The translations under genes were made by a program, and so were the position numbers. Source: a virus. From it: a stretch of 33,445 bases of DNA. Shown here piece by piece: positions 11,472-18,875 of the stretch. The stretch spans positions 1 to 33,445 of the IMG/VR virus record IMGVR_UViG_3300023439_000003; one strand, given 5' to 3'. How positions within the stretch are numbered: position 1 is the stretch's first letter; each line of letters opens with the position of its first letter. Below the pieces are notes generated by a model, which worked only from the letters and a program-made list of their open reading frames with translations, was not told the DNA's origin and did no database searches.

Positions 11472-12925
11472 CGAAAAAGGGGCTTACTGAAGAGGAAAAG
11501 AAGCTCATCGTCCAACTGCTAGCAGAAAAGGAACGGCGGAAAAGGGAGAACAAGCTTCTCCACTTCAAGCCATATCCATTCCAAAAGAAGTTCTACGACG
11601 CTGGGAAGAAGTATTCCCACAGGTTGCTTATGGCCGCCAACAGAGTTGGCAAGTCGTATTCAGCGGCATTCGAAGTCGCTATGCATCTAACTGGCATCTA
11701 TCCTGACTGGTGGGATGGTCTGCGCTTTGATCGCCCAATCATCGTCATCGCTGCTGGCGTAACGAACGAGAAGACGAGAGACATCGTCCAGGCTGCACTC
11801 TGCGGTGATCCTGCAAATCCTGAGGCGTTCGGGACGGGAGCAATCCCGAAATCTAGGCTCGTGAATAGAGTCAGAAAGGCTGGCATTCCGAATGCGTTCA
11901 GCGCTGTCGTCGTCAAGCATTCCTCTGGCGGTCATTCAAAGCTCGTTCTGAACGCCTATGAGTCTGGAAAGGACACATGGATGGGCGATTGTGCTGACCT
12001 CGTCTGGCTGGACGAAGAGCCTCCGTTCGACATCTACTCACAGGCCCTTCGCGCAATCGTTGACCGCGAAGGAAAGCTCATCATGACCTTCACGCCAGAA
12101 CACGGCGTAACGGAGATCGTCAGGGAATACCTATACGACAGAAAGCCGCATCAGTATTTGCAGAATGCAACCTGGGACGATGCGCCTCACATCACTGAGA
12201 AGATCAAGCAAGAAATCCTTGCGTCGCTTCCACCGCACGAAAGGGAAATGCGCTCGAAAGGAATCCCTGTCCTTGGCTCTGGACGAGTTTATCCTGTCCA
12301 AGAGGACAAGATCACTTGCAAGCGCTTCGATGTTCCTGATAGCTGGCTCCACATCGCAGGAATCGACTTCGGATTTGACCACGCAACTGCTTGGGTTCAC
12401 ATCGCATACGATCCGGACTCTGACACGATCTACGTCATTGACGCGGTCAAGGTCAACAGAACCGTCATGGTTGAAGTCGCTGAAGTCCTGAAGGCATACG
12501 GCGCAGACAAGATCCCAACGGCATGGCCGCACGACGGTCTGAAGCACGATCCTCAATCAGGCAGAACGATTGCCGACATCTATGCAGGATATGGCATCAA
12601 CATGCTGCCAGAACGGTTTACGAATCCGCCTGCGCCAGGTAAGCCAGAGGGTTCTGGCGGTATTGGAGTTGAAGCTGGTGTTGCTTTTATCCTTGACAAG
12701 ATGGAAGCTGGAAAGTTCAAGGTTTTCGAAGACTTACAAGATTGGTTTGAAGAGTTTCGTCTGTATCATCGCAAGAACGGCAAGATCGTTTCCAGAAATG
12801 ATGACTTAATGGACGCAACTCGATACGCCGCGCTTTCGCTTCGGTTTGCTCAAAGGCTTGATAAAAAGTTCGAGGCCTACGAGCCTAAGGAAGCTGACTT
12901 TGCTGATCCGATTGTTGCATACTAA
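11468..12925 (+). CDS. terL: Terminase large subunit (packaging ATPase and nuclease)
   Basis: This 485-residue motor pumps DNA into proheads and cuts concatemers. The ATPase half has the adenine-contacting YPFQ (36-39), Walker A AANRVGKS (56-63), Walker B VWLDEE (179-184) and the coupling motif TFTP (207-210). The RNase H-like nuclease half has GIDFGFDHATAW (D300), PHDG (D355) and DDLMDATRYAA (D446 and D449). Length and motifs are complete. The N-terminal 30 residues are charged and helical, a likely contact with TerS or the preceding coiled-coil protein. Its ATG overlaps the upstream stop as ATGA, so the two are translationally coupled. Confidence 0.95.
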   Translation: MTKKGLTEEEKKLIVQLLAEKERRKRENKLLHFKPYPFQKKFYDAGKKYSHRLLMAANRVGKSYSAAFEVAMHLTGIYPDWWDGLRFDRPIIVIAAGVTNEKTRDIVQAALCGDPANPEAFGTGAIPKSRLVNRVRKAGIPNAFSAVVVKHSSGGHSKLVLNAYESGKDTWMGDCADLVWLDEEPPFDIYSQALRAIVDREGKLIMTFTPEHGVTEIVREYLYDRKPHQYLQNATWDDAPHITEKIKQEILASLPPHEREMRSKGIPVLGSGRVYPVQEDKITCKRFDVPDSWLHIAGIDFGFDHATAWVHIAYDPDSDTIYVIDAVKVNRTVMVEVAEVLKAYGADKIPTAWPHDGLKHDPQSGRTIADIYAGYGINMLPERFTNPPAPGKPEGSGGIGVEAGVAFILDKMEAGKFKVFEDLQDWFEEFRLYHRKNGKIVSRNDDLMDATRYAALSLRFAQRLDKKFEAYEPKEADFADPIVAY

Positions 12926-12936
12926 GGAGGAATAAC

Positions 12937-13308
12937 ATGGGAATCTTCGCTGATCTCGCACAGAAGATGCTCTCTGGAGCTTCTGCTCTGAAGTCGAAAG
13001 CAGAGCCGATGTATAACAAGGCTGCTCTGAAGGTCAACAGGCAATATCACAAGCTCTTGAAGCGGGAGATGGAAAAGATCGCGATGAAGAAGTTTAACAC
13101 GCCATTCGACGAGCTCGACGAGGAGCTTAAGAAGAAGGTCCTCGCAGAGGCCGAGAAGTTGTTGAAAAAGAAGATCAAGGTTGGTAAGTATGCAGCAACG
13201 GCTGCAACTGCAGGCGCTATCGGCTATGCTCTTGGCGATGACGACGAAGACGATCGTCCTCGCCGTGGGCGCAAGCGCAAGATGGACTACGATTACGACG
13301 ACTATTGA
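12937..13308 (+). CDS. Small basic protein with acidic tail, 123 aa
   Basis: AAGGAGG lies upstream of the ATG. Residues 1-85 are basic helices (MGIFADLAQKMLSGASALKS, then YHKLLKREMEKIAMKKF, then KKKVLAEAEKLLKKKI). A short Ala/Gly-rich hydrophobic segment follows (KYAATAATAGAIGYALG, about 87-103), then acidic DDDEDD, basic PRRGRKRK and DYDYDDY. The hydrophobic glycine-rich helix resembles membrane-active segments of ejected virion proteins. It lies between terL and the portal gene. The family is not recognised; a minor virion protein is the best guess. Confidence 0.7.
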   Translation: MGIFADLAQKMLSGASALKSKAEPMYNKAALKVNRQYHKLLKREMEKIAMKKFNTPFDELDEELKKKVLAEAEKLLKKKIKVGKYAATAATAGAIGYALGDDDEDDRPRRGRKRKMDYDYDDY

Positions 13309-13318
13309 TGGATAGAAC

Positions 13319-15082
13319 ATGAACGACGAGAAAATCCTTGAGTTAGTAAACCAGTTCTGGTCTGAGGCAGAGTCGATCGTCGCCCAGTATCAGCAGCAAT
13401 GGGCGATCAACGAGCGGCTTACGAACGCGAAGCACATTACTCCCCGTAAACCAGGGCGCTCTGCGATCTTCGTGCCTAAGATCCCGAGTTACGTTCAGCG
13501 AAAGATTGCTGACTTCGTCGGCCAGTTCGTTGGTGAGACGCCGGTGACGTTCAAGCCGACGATGACTTCGGACATCGTTGGCGCGAAGATTTACCAAGTC
13601 GTTCACAATGAGTTTCTGGACGACATCGGATACGACTCGCTGATCTACAATGCTGCGTATTGCGCGTTAGTCTATAACTTCGCGCCTGCATACATCGACT
13701 TCACTGAGATTACTGACGAGAAGAGGTTTGATGCTGATGGCGAAGAGGTTGTCGTTCACGAGGTTCGTCAGCTCATCGTGAACGTTGAACTCTTACCGCC
13801 TGAGGACGTCTTCATTGACACGTCTGTTTCGTGGGACGACATCGATTCCGCTCGATACATCGGGTTCAGAAAGTGGATTTCTCAGAACGAGTATGAGGAA
13901 TACGTTGAGACGGCAGGCTGGAAGAAGGTTGACGACGTCGCTGAATACACGTCAACTCTTCCGCGTTCGTCGATGATCGATGCTGAACGCGTTCAGAATG
14001 CCGTTTCTCCGTTCTCTGGCATTGCTCAGTTTGGAAACAACTCGTTGATCGAAATCCGCTACCATCTGACGTTCATCGAAGTTGACGGCGAATACAAGCC
14101 ATACAAGATCATTACGCTTGCAGATCGGGAAGTCCTCTACAAAGAGGAAATCGACGTCGATTACTCCGTCCGCAATGGCCGGTTTGCATGGCCGTTCGTG
14201 ATTGGCGTTTGCACTCCGAAACCGTTTCACCTCTATGCACCTGCTCTTCCGGAGCTTGCTCGCGATCTTCAGATCGAAATCAATGCGATCCGCAACCAGC
14301 GGCGCGACAACGTCGCGCTCATTCTGAACCCTGAAAAGCTGGTAACGCCTGCTGCTGGCGTTGAGCCTGAGTCTCTGACGACGTCGTTCCCTGGGAAGGT
14401 CATCCCTGTTCGGACGCTCGGCAGCATTCAATGGCAAGTTCCACCTGACGTAACTGCATCTGGCCACAACGAGGAAAGCCGTGCCGAGCAGGATATGGAT
14501 CGCCTGTTCGGTGAAGGCAACTGGCGGTTTGGACAGCCAATGCGCCGCAAGGAGAGCGCAACGGCGATTCAGTTGATGAACCAGAACGCAAGCGCTCTCG
14601 TCGGGCTAAACACGTTCGTCTTTGCTCGATCGTTCGTCATTCCGCTCAACGAGAAGCTCTCCCAGCTCATTCGTCAGCGGGCCCCAGACGAGGTCTTTCT
14701 TGCTGCCGCTCATTTCCTCGGCATTGACGAAGATCCGGACATCATCCTCGATGCCGTATCTAGCGGCAAGTTCAAGATCAACGTCTTTGCTGGTTCTCAG
14801 CAGCAAGAGTTTGCGACTGTGTTCAGCAACGTCAGCAACATGATCGGGCTTATCCAGACGCTCTATGGCCCGAATGCGAACTATCGCCCATTGATCGAGA
14901 AGGCCATTGAAGCGCTTGGGTTTGATCCTGATCAGATCATTCCGCACGTTGATCAGAGGATGCCGAATGTCGCTGCTCAGGATCTCGGTGGTGTAGAACC
15001 GCAAGGGCAGCCTACGATCGTCCCGCGTGCTGCATTCCTTGGCGGTTCTGCAATGCCTGAGAACTCTGGCAAACAGGGGTAA
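13319..15082 (+). CDS. Portal protein
   Basis: This 587-residue protein is called the portal, the dodecameric ring through which DNA enters and leaves the head. The call is from its length, its position after terL and before scaffold and capsid, and sequence resembling podovirus portals of the P22/SU10 type. Features are an N-terminal helical part (ILELVNQFWSEAESIVAQYQ), the region KIPSYVQRKIADFVGQFVGE, the beta-rich wing (VNVELLPPEDVFIDTSVSWD) and the stem/crown part around ARDLQIEINAIRNQRRDNVA and QDMDRLFGEGNWRFG. The C-terminal tail is Gly/Pro/Gln-rich. No good ribosome site lies directly upstream (GATGGATAGAAC), so translation may depend on coupling to the gene ending 10 nt earlier. Confidence 0.85.
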   Translation: MNDEKILELVNQFWSEAESIVAQYQQQWAINERLTNAKHITPRKPGRSAIFVPKIPSYVQRKIADFVGQFVGETPVTFKPTMTSDIVGAKIYQVVHNEFLDDIGYDSLIYNAAYCALVYNFAPAYIDFTEITDEKRFDADGEEVVVHEVRQLIVNVELLPPEDVFIDTSVSWDDIDSARYIGFRKWISQNEYEEYVETAGWKKVDDVAEYTSTLPRSSMIDAERVQNAVSPFSGIAQFGNNSLIEIRYHLTFIEVDGEYKPYKIITLADREVLYKEEIDVDYSVRNGRFAWPFVIGVCTPKPFHLYAPALPELARDLQIEINAIRNQRRDNVALILNPEKLVTPAAGVEPESLTTSFPGKVIPVRTLGSIQWQVPPDVTASGHNEESRAEQDMDRLFGEGNWRFGQPMRRKESATAIQLMNQNASALVGLNTFVFARSFVIPLNEKLSQLIRQRAPDEVFLAAAHFLGIDEDPDIILDAVSSGKFKINVFAGSQQQEFATVFSNVSNMIGLIQTLYGPNANYRPLIEKAIEALGFDPDQIIPHVDQRMPNVAAQDLGGVEPQGQPTIVPRAAFLGGSAMPENSGKQG

Positions 15083-15085
15083 TAG

Positions 15086-15430
15086 ATGAGGATTCCGTTT
15101 CATCGCAGAAAGAACGATTTGGCAAAAGCAATCGTTGGTGAAGACAAGTATCTCGACGATCTAGAGAAACGGAAGCGGTTTGTTGACTCGGTAGTCTCAG
15201 CTCTCAATGGCCCATTCGGGCAAGTTCTCATGAATGCGCTTGACGCTGCTGAGAAGGACGCCTTTGAGCGGTTGCTGACTTCGAGGTTTCAGCATACGAT
15301 CGCTCAAGCAAAAGCTGAGATTAGGCTTGTGCGTCACATCAAACAGGCGCTACAGGCCTATGTCGTCGAGAAGCATCAGATCGACGATGCAATCAAAACG
15401 ATGCAGGAGGAAAGCTATGGCGAAGTATAA
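15086..15430 (+). CDS. Hypothetical helical protein, 114 aa
   Basis: The gene starts 3 nt after the portal stop. The product is basic at the N-terminus (MRIPFHRRKNDLAKAIVG) and then fully helical with heptad spacing (DDLEKRKRFVDSVVSAL, IAQAKAEIRLVRHIKQALQA). It ends by overlapping the next start by 14 nt. It has no catalytic motif. Its position between portal and scaffold suggests a head-assembly or minor virion component, which is inference. No family is recognised. Confidence 0.7.
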   Translation: MRIPFHRRKNDLAKAIVGEDKYLDDLEKRKRFVDSVVSALNGPFGQVLMNALDAAEKDAFERLLTSRFQHTIAQAKAEIRLVRHIKQALQAYVVEKHQIDDAIKTMQEESYGEV

Positions 15431-15617
15431 CTTCCCAGAAGAGCTGCCGATGTTCTTGCTGCACAAGGAAATGAACACGCTTGCCCGTGCGGTGCAGCAC
15501 ATCCTCGAGGCGCTTGAAGACGTCGATAAGCGACTTGGTGCTCTTGAGTCTGCTGGACAGCAGCAAAATCAGCAGGTTTCCCAGCAAAAGGCTGGGCGTG
15601 GACGCAAGAAGGCTTGA
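15417..15617 (+). CDS. Small coiled-coil protein, 66 aa
   Basis: The start at 15417 has AGGAGG 7 nt upstream; longer in-frame starts lie inside the preceding gene. The product begins MAKYNFPEELPMFLLHKEMN, continues as a coiled coil (LARAVQHILEALEDVDKRLG) and ends with a Gln-rich, then basic, tail (SQQKAGRGRKKA). It overlaps the upstream gene by 14 nt. A minor structural or scaffold-associated role is likely from position only. Confidence 0.7.
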   Translation: MAKYNFPEELPMFLLHKEMNTLARAVQHILEALEDVDKRLGALESAGQQQNQQVSQQKAGRGRKKA

Positions 15618-15741
15618 GAACGATCTACGATAGCACCTATAGTTATCGCATCGCGGAGGCAACCGCGTTACCAAGCCCGCGGGACGCAGCGTTACAGCGT
15701 CAACGAGTGCCAACCTCGTAAAAGGCAAAAGGAGATGACGG
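15618..15741 (+). ncRNA. Structured leader upstream of the scaffold gene (candidate cis RNA)
   Basis: This 124-nt gap is dense in stems. CCGCG at 15663-15667 can pair upstream with CGCGG at 15652-15656 or downstream with CGCGG at 15678-15682, so two hairpins are mutually exclusive. Two more follow: GACGC (15683-15687) with GCGTC (15697-15701), and ACGAG (15703-15707) with CTCGT (15715-15719). The scaffold ribosome site AAAAGGAG comes 8 nt after the last stem. The loop GTTACCAAGCCCGC resembles, from memory, the conserved loop-4 region of twister ribozymes. The remaining core was not matched, so the family is not assigned. Confidence 0.45.
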
Positions 15742-16719
15742 ATGGCTGATGAACTGAACCAGAACAACGAAGTTAGCATCATCGACGACATCGATCCGAA
15801 GGATCTTCCGCCAAGCCCGTTTGCTGATGAGCTTAGCCAAGCTCAGGAAGAGCCGGAAGCTGAGCCTGAAGAGAGCGCTGATCTCTTCAGTAAGGACGAA
15901 GAAGAGTCTGATGATGAGCGCGAAGATGCATCCGTCGATGACGACGTTGAGTTCGAGGATGACGACGAATACCTCGATGGTCTATCGGAAGACGGAGTCG
16001 CTGAGCTAGACGACGCAGAACTCAACGAGATCATCGACGAAATCGAGCAGGCCCTTGAAGAGGCTGGGCTTGGCGATGAAGACGATGATGCTGACGATGC
16101 TGACGATCAGCCATCCGTGGTTCCGCACCAGGCGCTTCATAAGGAGCGCATGAAGCGCAAGCAGGTGCAGGAACAACTGCAACAGGCGACGGAGGCTCTG
16201 CAGGTCTATCAAGCTCAGGTTGCCCATCTGCAACAGCAGCTTGCTGCGGTAAAGAAGGCGTTGAAGGACGCCAACCTCGACGGCGTGATTGACGTTGAGA
16301 TCGACGATCCGCCGTCTGAGGAGCAGGTAAAGCAGATGATTCAGCAGCAGCAGCAGCAGATGGAGCAGGCTCTGCAGAATACGGTTGCTCAGCTGAAAGA
16401 AGAGCTTGATGACCTTGCATCAGCGTATGGGATTGACAGCAATGACGAGACGCTCGCCGAGCTGATGCTTGCATCGACGGTTGCAGCCGTGATGCTCGGT
16501 GAAGATCCAACCGACGCGGTTGAGAACACGGTCAACCTCGTCCGCAAGTTGATTGCTCGTCAATCCCATACGGAGCGGCGTTCAGTTCGCCGAGTCGTTC
16601 GTCGTAAGCGCTCCCCTGCGAGGAAGTCGCAGGAAATCACGCCGTCTGTCTCTGACAAGATTCGTAAAGGGGACATTGACGGCGTGTTTGACGCACTTGC
16701 AGAGCAAATGTTCCAGTAA
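15742..16719 (+). CDS. Scaffolding protein
   Basis: This 325-residue product is called the assembly scaffold that shapes the prohead and is later removed. The evidence is its place just before the major capsid gene and its typical make-up. Residues about 1-118 are extremely acidic (DEEESDDEREDASVDDDVEF, then DDEYLDGLSE). A long Gln-rich coiled coil follows (about 135-235, with QEQLQQATEALQVYQAQVAH and IQQQQQQMEQAL). The C-terminus is basic (about 273-294, ERRSVRRVVRRKRSPARKSQ), the usual capsid-contacting end. No protease domain is seen. AAAAGGAG precedes the ATG. Confidence 0.85.
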   Translation: MADELNQNNEVSIIDDIDPKDLPPSPFADELSQAQEEPEAEPEESADLFSKDEEESDDEREDASVDDDVEFEDDDEYLDGLSEDGVAELDDAELNEIIDEIEQALEEAGLGDEDDDADDADDQPSVVPHQALHKERMKRKQVQEQLQQATEALQVYQAQVAHLQQQLAAVKKALKDANLDGVIDVEIDDPPSEEQVKQMIQQQQQQMEQALQNTVAQLKEELDDLASAYGIDSNDETLAELMLASTVAAVMLGEDPTDAVENTVNLVRKLIARQSHTERRSVRRVVRRKRSPARKSQEITPSVSDKIRKGDIDGVFDALAEQMFQ

Positions 16720-16730
16720 GGAGGTTGGCA

Positions 16731-17849
16731 ATGGCTGTCTTTCAGACTTACCAAGCAGCGGCTGGTAATCGCGAAGATCTGATTCCTGTTATCACGATGA
16801 TCTCGCCGACGGATACGCCGTTTACGTCGGCCATTGGCACTACGAAGGCAAACGGCATTGCGCACGAGTGGTTGACGGATTCTCTGTCTCCGCCTCGGCA
16901 TTCCGCGGAGCTTGAAGGCGCTGATGCGGTGTTCAATCCGCTGACGCCTCGTGTGCGGCACGTGAACTACATTCAGAACATCCGCGCAACGGGCATGATC
17001 TCGGATAACCAAGAGGCCGTTCTGAAGGCCGGCGTGAAGTCCGAGTATGCCTATCAGCTCAAGAAGGCGACGAAGGAAGTTGCGCTGAACATCGAGCGTG
17101 CGTTCATTCAGGGCACTCGGAATCCTGGCGCTCAGGGCGGTAATCCGCCGCAGCAGACTGTTCCTGCTACGCTTGGCGGCTTGATGTTCTGGGTGCAGAC
17201 GAACAACGTGAATGCCGTTGCTCCGGTGACCGGAACTGCTGTCGCTGCGACTGCAAACACGATCACCGTCGCTGGCGGCACGGGTGCCGTGGCGAATCAG
17301 TCCTACATCTACATCACCGGTGGCACCGGCCAAGGGCAATGGCGTCTGATCACTGCCGTTACGCCTGGCGCGAACGACGTGCTGACGGTGAACGTGCCGT
17401 GGGACGTGATGCCGGATGCCACGAGCACCTACGCGATCTACGTTACGCCTGCGCAGTTGACTGAGACGCTCCTCAACGACGCGTTCGAAAACTGCTACAA
17501 CCAAGGCGGTAATCCGAACGTCGTCTTCTGCGCTCCGCGTCACAAGCGGCAGATCAGCGGCTTCGCTGCGAACATCCGTCGTCTGACGGCTGACAAGCAG
17601 CGGCTGACGAACTCGATCGACATCTACGAGTCGGACTTTGGCGTGCATGCCGTGAAGCTGAACCGGTGGATGCCGACTGGAGTCGTGGCCGTCGTCGAGA
17701 CGCAGCACTTCAAGGCGGCATATCTCCGTCCGGTTCGTGCAGAAGAGCTTGCTCGCACGGGTTCGGCTCGGAAGTTCATGATCGAGGCTGCCGTGACGCT
17801 TGAAGCTCGTGCTGAGAACAGCTCGGCTCTGGTGCTTGGACTTGCGTAA
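16731..17849 (+). CDS. Major capsid protein (SU10-like, DUF5309 type, HK97 fold)
   Basis: The start at 16731 has AAGGAGG 6 nt upstream; an in-frame TTG two codons earlier overlaps that site. The 372-residue product matches the SU10-like major head protein family: FQTYQAAAGNREDLIPVITM, SPTDTPFTSAIGTTKA, HEWLTDSLSPP and a central EYAYQLKKATKEVALNIERA long helix. Residues about 163-238 form a beta- and Gly/Thr-rich block (TANTITVAGGTGAVANQSYI, then GGTGQGQWRLITAV) that looks like a surface domain inserted in the core. No prohead cleavage site is evident. A strong terminator follows the gene, which would raise capsid mRNA above that of the downstream tail genes. Confidence 0.9.
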   Translation: MAVFQTYQAAAGNREDLIPVITMISPTDTPFTSAIGTTKANGIAHEWLTDSLSPPRHSAELEGADAVFNPLTPRVRHVNYIQNIRATGMISDNQEAVLKAGVKSEYAYQLKKATKEVALNIERAFIQGTRNPGAQGGNPPQQTVPATLGGLMFWVQTNNVNAVAPVTGTAVAATANTITVAGGTGAVANQSYIYITGGTGQGQWRLITAVTPGANDVLTVNVPWDVMPDATSTYAIYVTPAQLTETLLNDAFENCYNQGGNPNVVFCAPRHKRQISGFAANIRRLTADKQRLTNSIDIYESDFGVHAVKLNRWMPTGVVAVVETQHFKAAYLRPVRAEELARTGSARKFMIEAAVTLEARAENSSALVLGLA

Positions 17850-17872
17850 AACGCAGTCCTGATGGGAAAATA

Positions 17873-17905
17873 AAGGGGCTGGGGAAACTCAGCCCCTTAT
17901 TCTTT
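17873..17905 (+). terminator. Rho-independent terminator after the capsid gene
   Basis: AAGGGGCTG and CAGCCCCTT form a 9-bp stem with an 8-nt loop followed by ATTCTTT. It lies 24 nt after the capsid stop and just before the next ribosome site, so downstream genes need read-through. Confidence 0.8.
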
Positions 17906-17919
17906 AAAGGGAGGCGGCG

Positions 17920-18207
17920 ATGCCGGTTGACGTCAAGAAATCTCTGATCGAGGGCCCGAATGGGGAGATCATCCTCGAAGTCGTTGAGGACGTGACTGAC
18001 ATCGTGGAGACGAACAAGGAGATCAGAGAGAAATACAACGGCTGGCATCCGAAGAAGCACAGGAAGATGCTTCTGTCCGTTCCTCCGAGGCTCTACTACT
18101 TCTGGGCGCAGAAGCTTGGTGAGGAATGCTGGTTCGATAAGGACTTCATCAGAAGCTTTCTGAAGCAGCACCCTGAATACGCAACCTGTGATCGGAGAGG
18201 AATCTGA
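17920..18207 (+). CDS. Hypothetical protein, 95 aa
   Basis: GGGAGG lies before the ATG. The product begins with a beta-like acidic part (MPVDVKKSLIEGPNGEIILE, then VVEDVTDIVETN) and continues as a basic aromatic region (KYNGWHPKKHRKMLLSVPPR, then YYFWAQKLGEECWFDKDF). Its stop overlaps the adaptor start by one base. In many podoviruses this slot holds a small head-completion or connector protein, but no family is recognised here. Confidence 0.75.
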   Translation: MPVDVKKSLIEGPNGEIILEVVEDVTDIVETNKEIREKYNGWHPKKHRKMLLSVPPRLYYFWAQKLGEECWFDKDFIRSFLKQHPEYATCDRRGI

Positions 18208-18875
18208 TGGCATCTGATACCTGCTTGAATCTGGTGAACAGGGTTCTCTTGGCAACAGGTGATTTTGATCCGTTGCCGACAGTCGTGAATAGCCCTGGGA
18301 ACATTGCAGACAGGATCATCCACTTCATGAACATTGCAATCGTCGATCTTGCAAGGAAGATCGACTTCCCTGAGCTATACACGACTTTCGCTGCAACTGG
18401 TGACGGCGTAAACGATAGGTTCTACGTCCAGACCCAATGCGTTGATGGCAGCAATATGAACGTGACCGTTAACCAATGGCCGCTGGAAGAGATTTCCATT
18501 GCCGAGATGCACAACCTCGTGGAGACTGGGTTCCTGAGAGGAAAGCTCGTTCCAAGAGGCGTGTCGCAATACTTCGCGAGGATCTCTGCAACTGGAAATC
18601 AGCCTGGCGTCTGGATTTATCCTGTTCCGAATGCAGGCGCAAGGATCAGCGTCCTTTACAAGCAGATGCCTACGCTGTTCCCAACTGGGAACGACAATGC
18701 AACGACTGAGATTAGCGACAACGACTTGATCGTTCTTGCAACGCTCGCTCACATGGATGCCTACGTTGGCATGGAGCGTGGTTACATGCAGCTATACGAG
18801 CACGAGCTTGCAACTAAGTGGTTGTCGCTCAATCGCAACAAGAACCTGAGAATCGTTGCGGAGGATTACCACTAA
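18207..18875 (+). CDS. Head-to-tail adaptor (tail tubular A / P22 gp4-like)
   Basis: This 222-residue product is called the ring docked under the portal. It starts MASDTCLNLVNRVLLATGDF, then NIADRIIHFMNIAIVDLARK, the helical hairpin typical of podovirus adaptors. A beta-rich middle (PLEEISIAEMHNLVETGFL, GVWIYPVPNAGARISVLYKQ) follows, and the C-terminal helical bundle (DLIVLATLAHMDAYVGMERG) returns to the N-terminal helices. Length and order fit the family. It is coupled to its neighbours by one-base overlaps at both ends. Confidence 0.8.
   Translation: MASDTCLNLVNRVLLATGDFDPLPTVVNSPGNIADRIIHFMNIAIVDLARKIDFPELYTTFAATGDGVNDRFYVQTQCVDGSNMNVTVNQWPLEEISIAEMHNLVETGFLRGKLVPRGVSQYFARISATGNQPGVWIYPVPNAGARISVLYKQMPTLFPTGNDNATTEISDNDLIVLATLAHMDAYVGMERGYMQLYEHELATKWLSLNRNKNLRIVAEDYH

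Noticed and set aside
15618-15741. tRNA gene in the structured leader
   Set aside because: No acceptor stem, anticodon arm or TUC-arm consensus; the hairpin order does not fold into a cloverleaf.
16560-17708. Long antisense open frame (382 codons) opposite the capsid gene
   Set aside because: Arg/His/Val-rich composition typical of a codon-bias shadow; no ribosome site, and it covers a clearly identified capsid gene.
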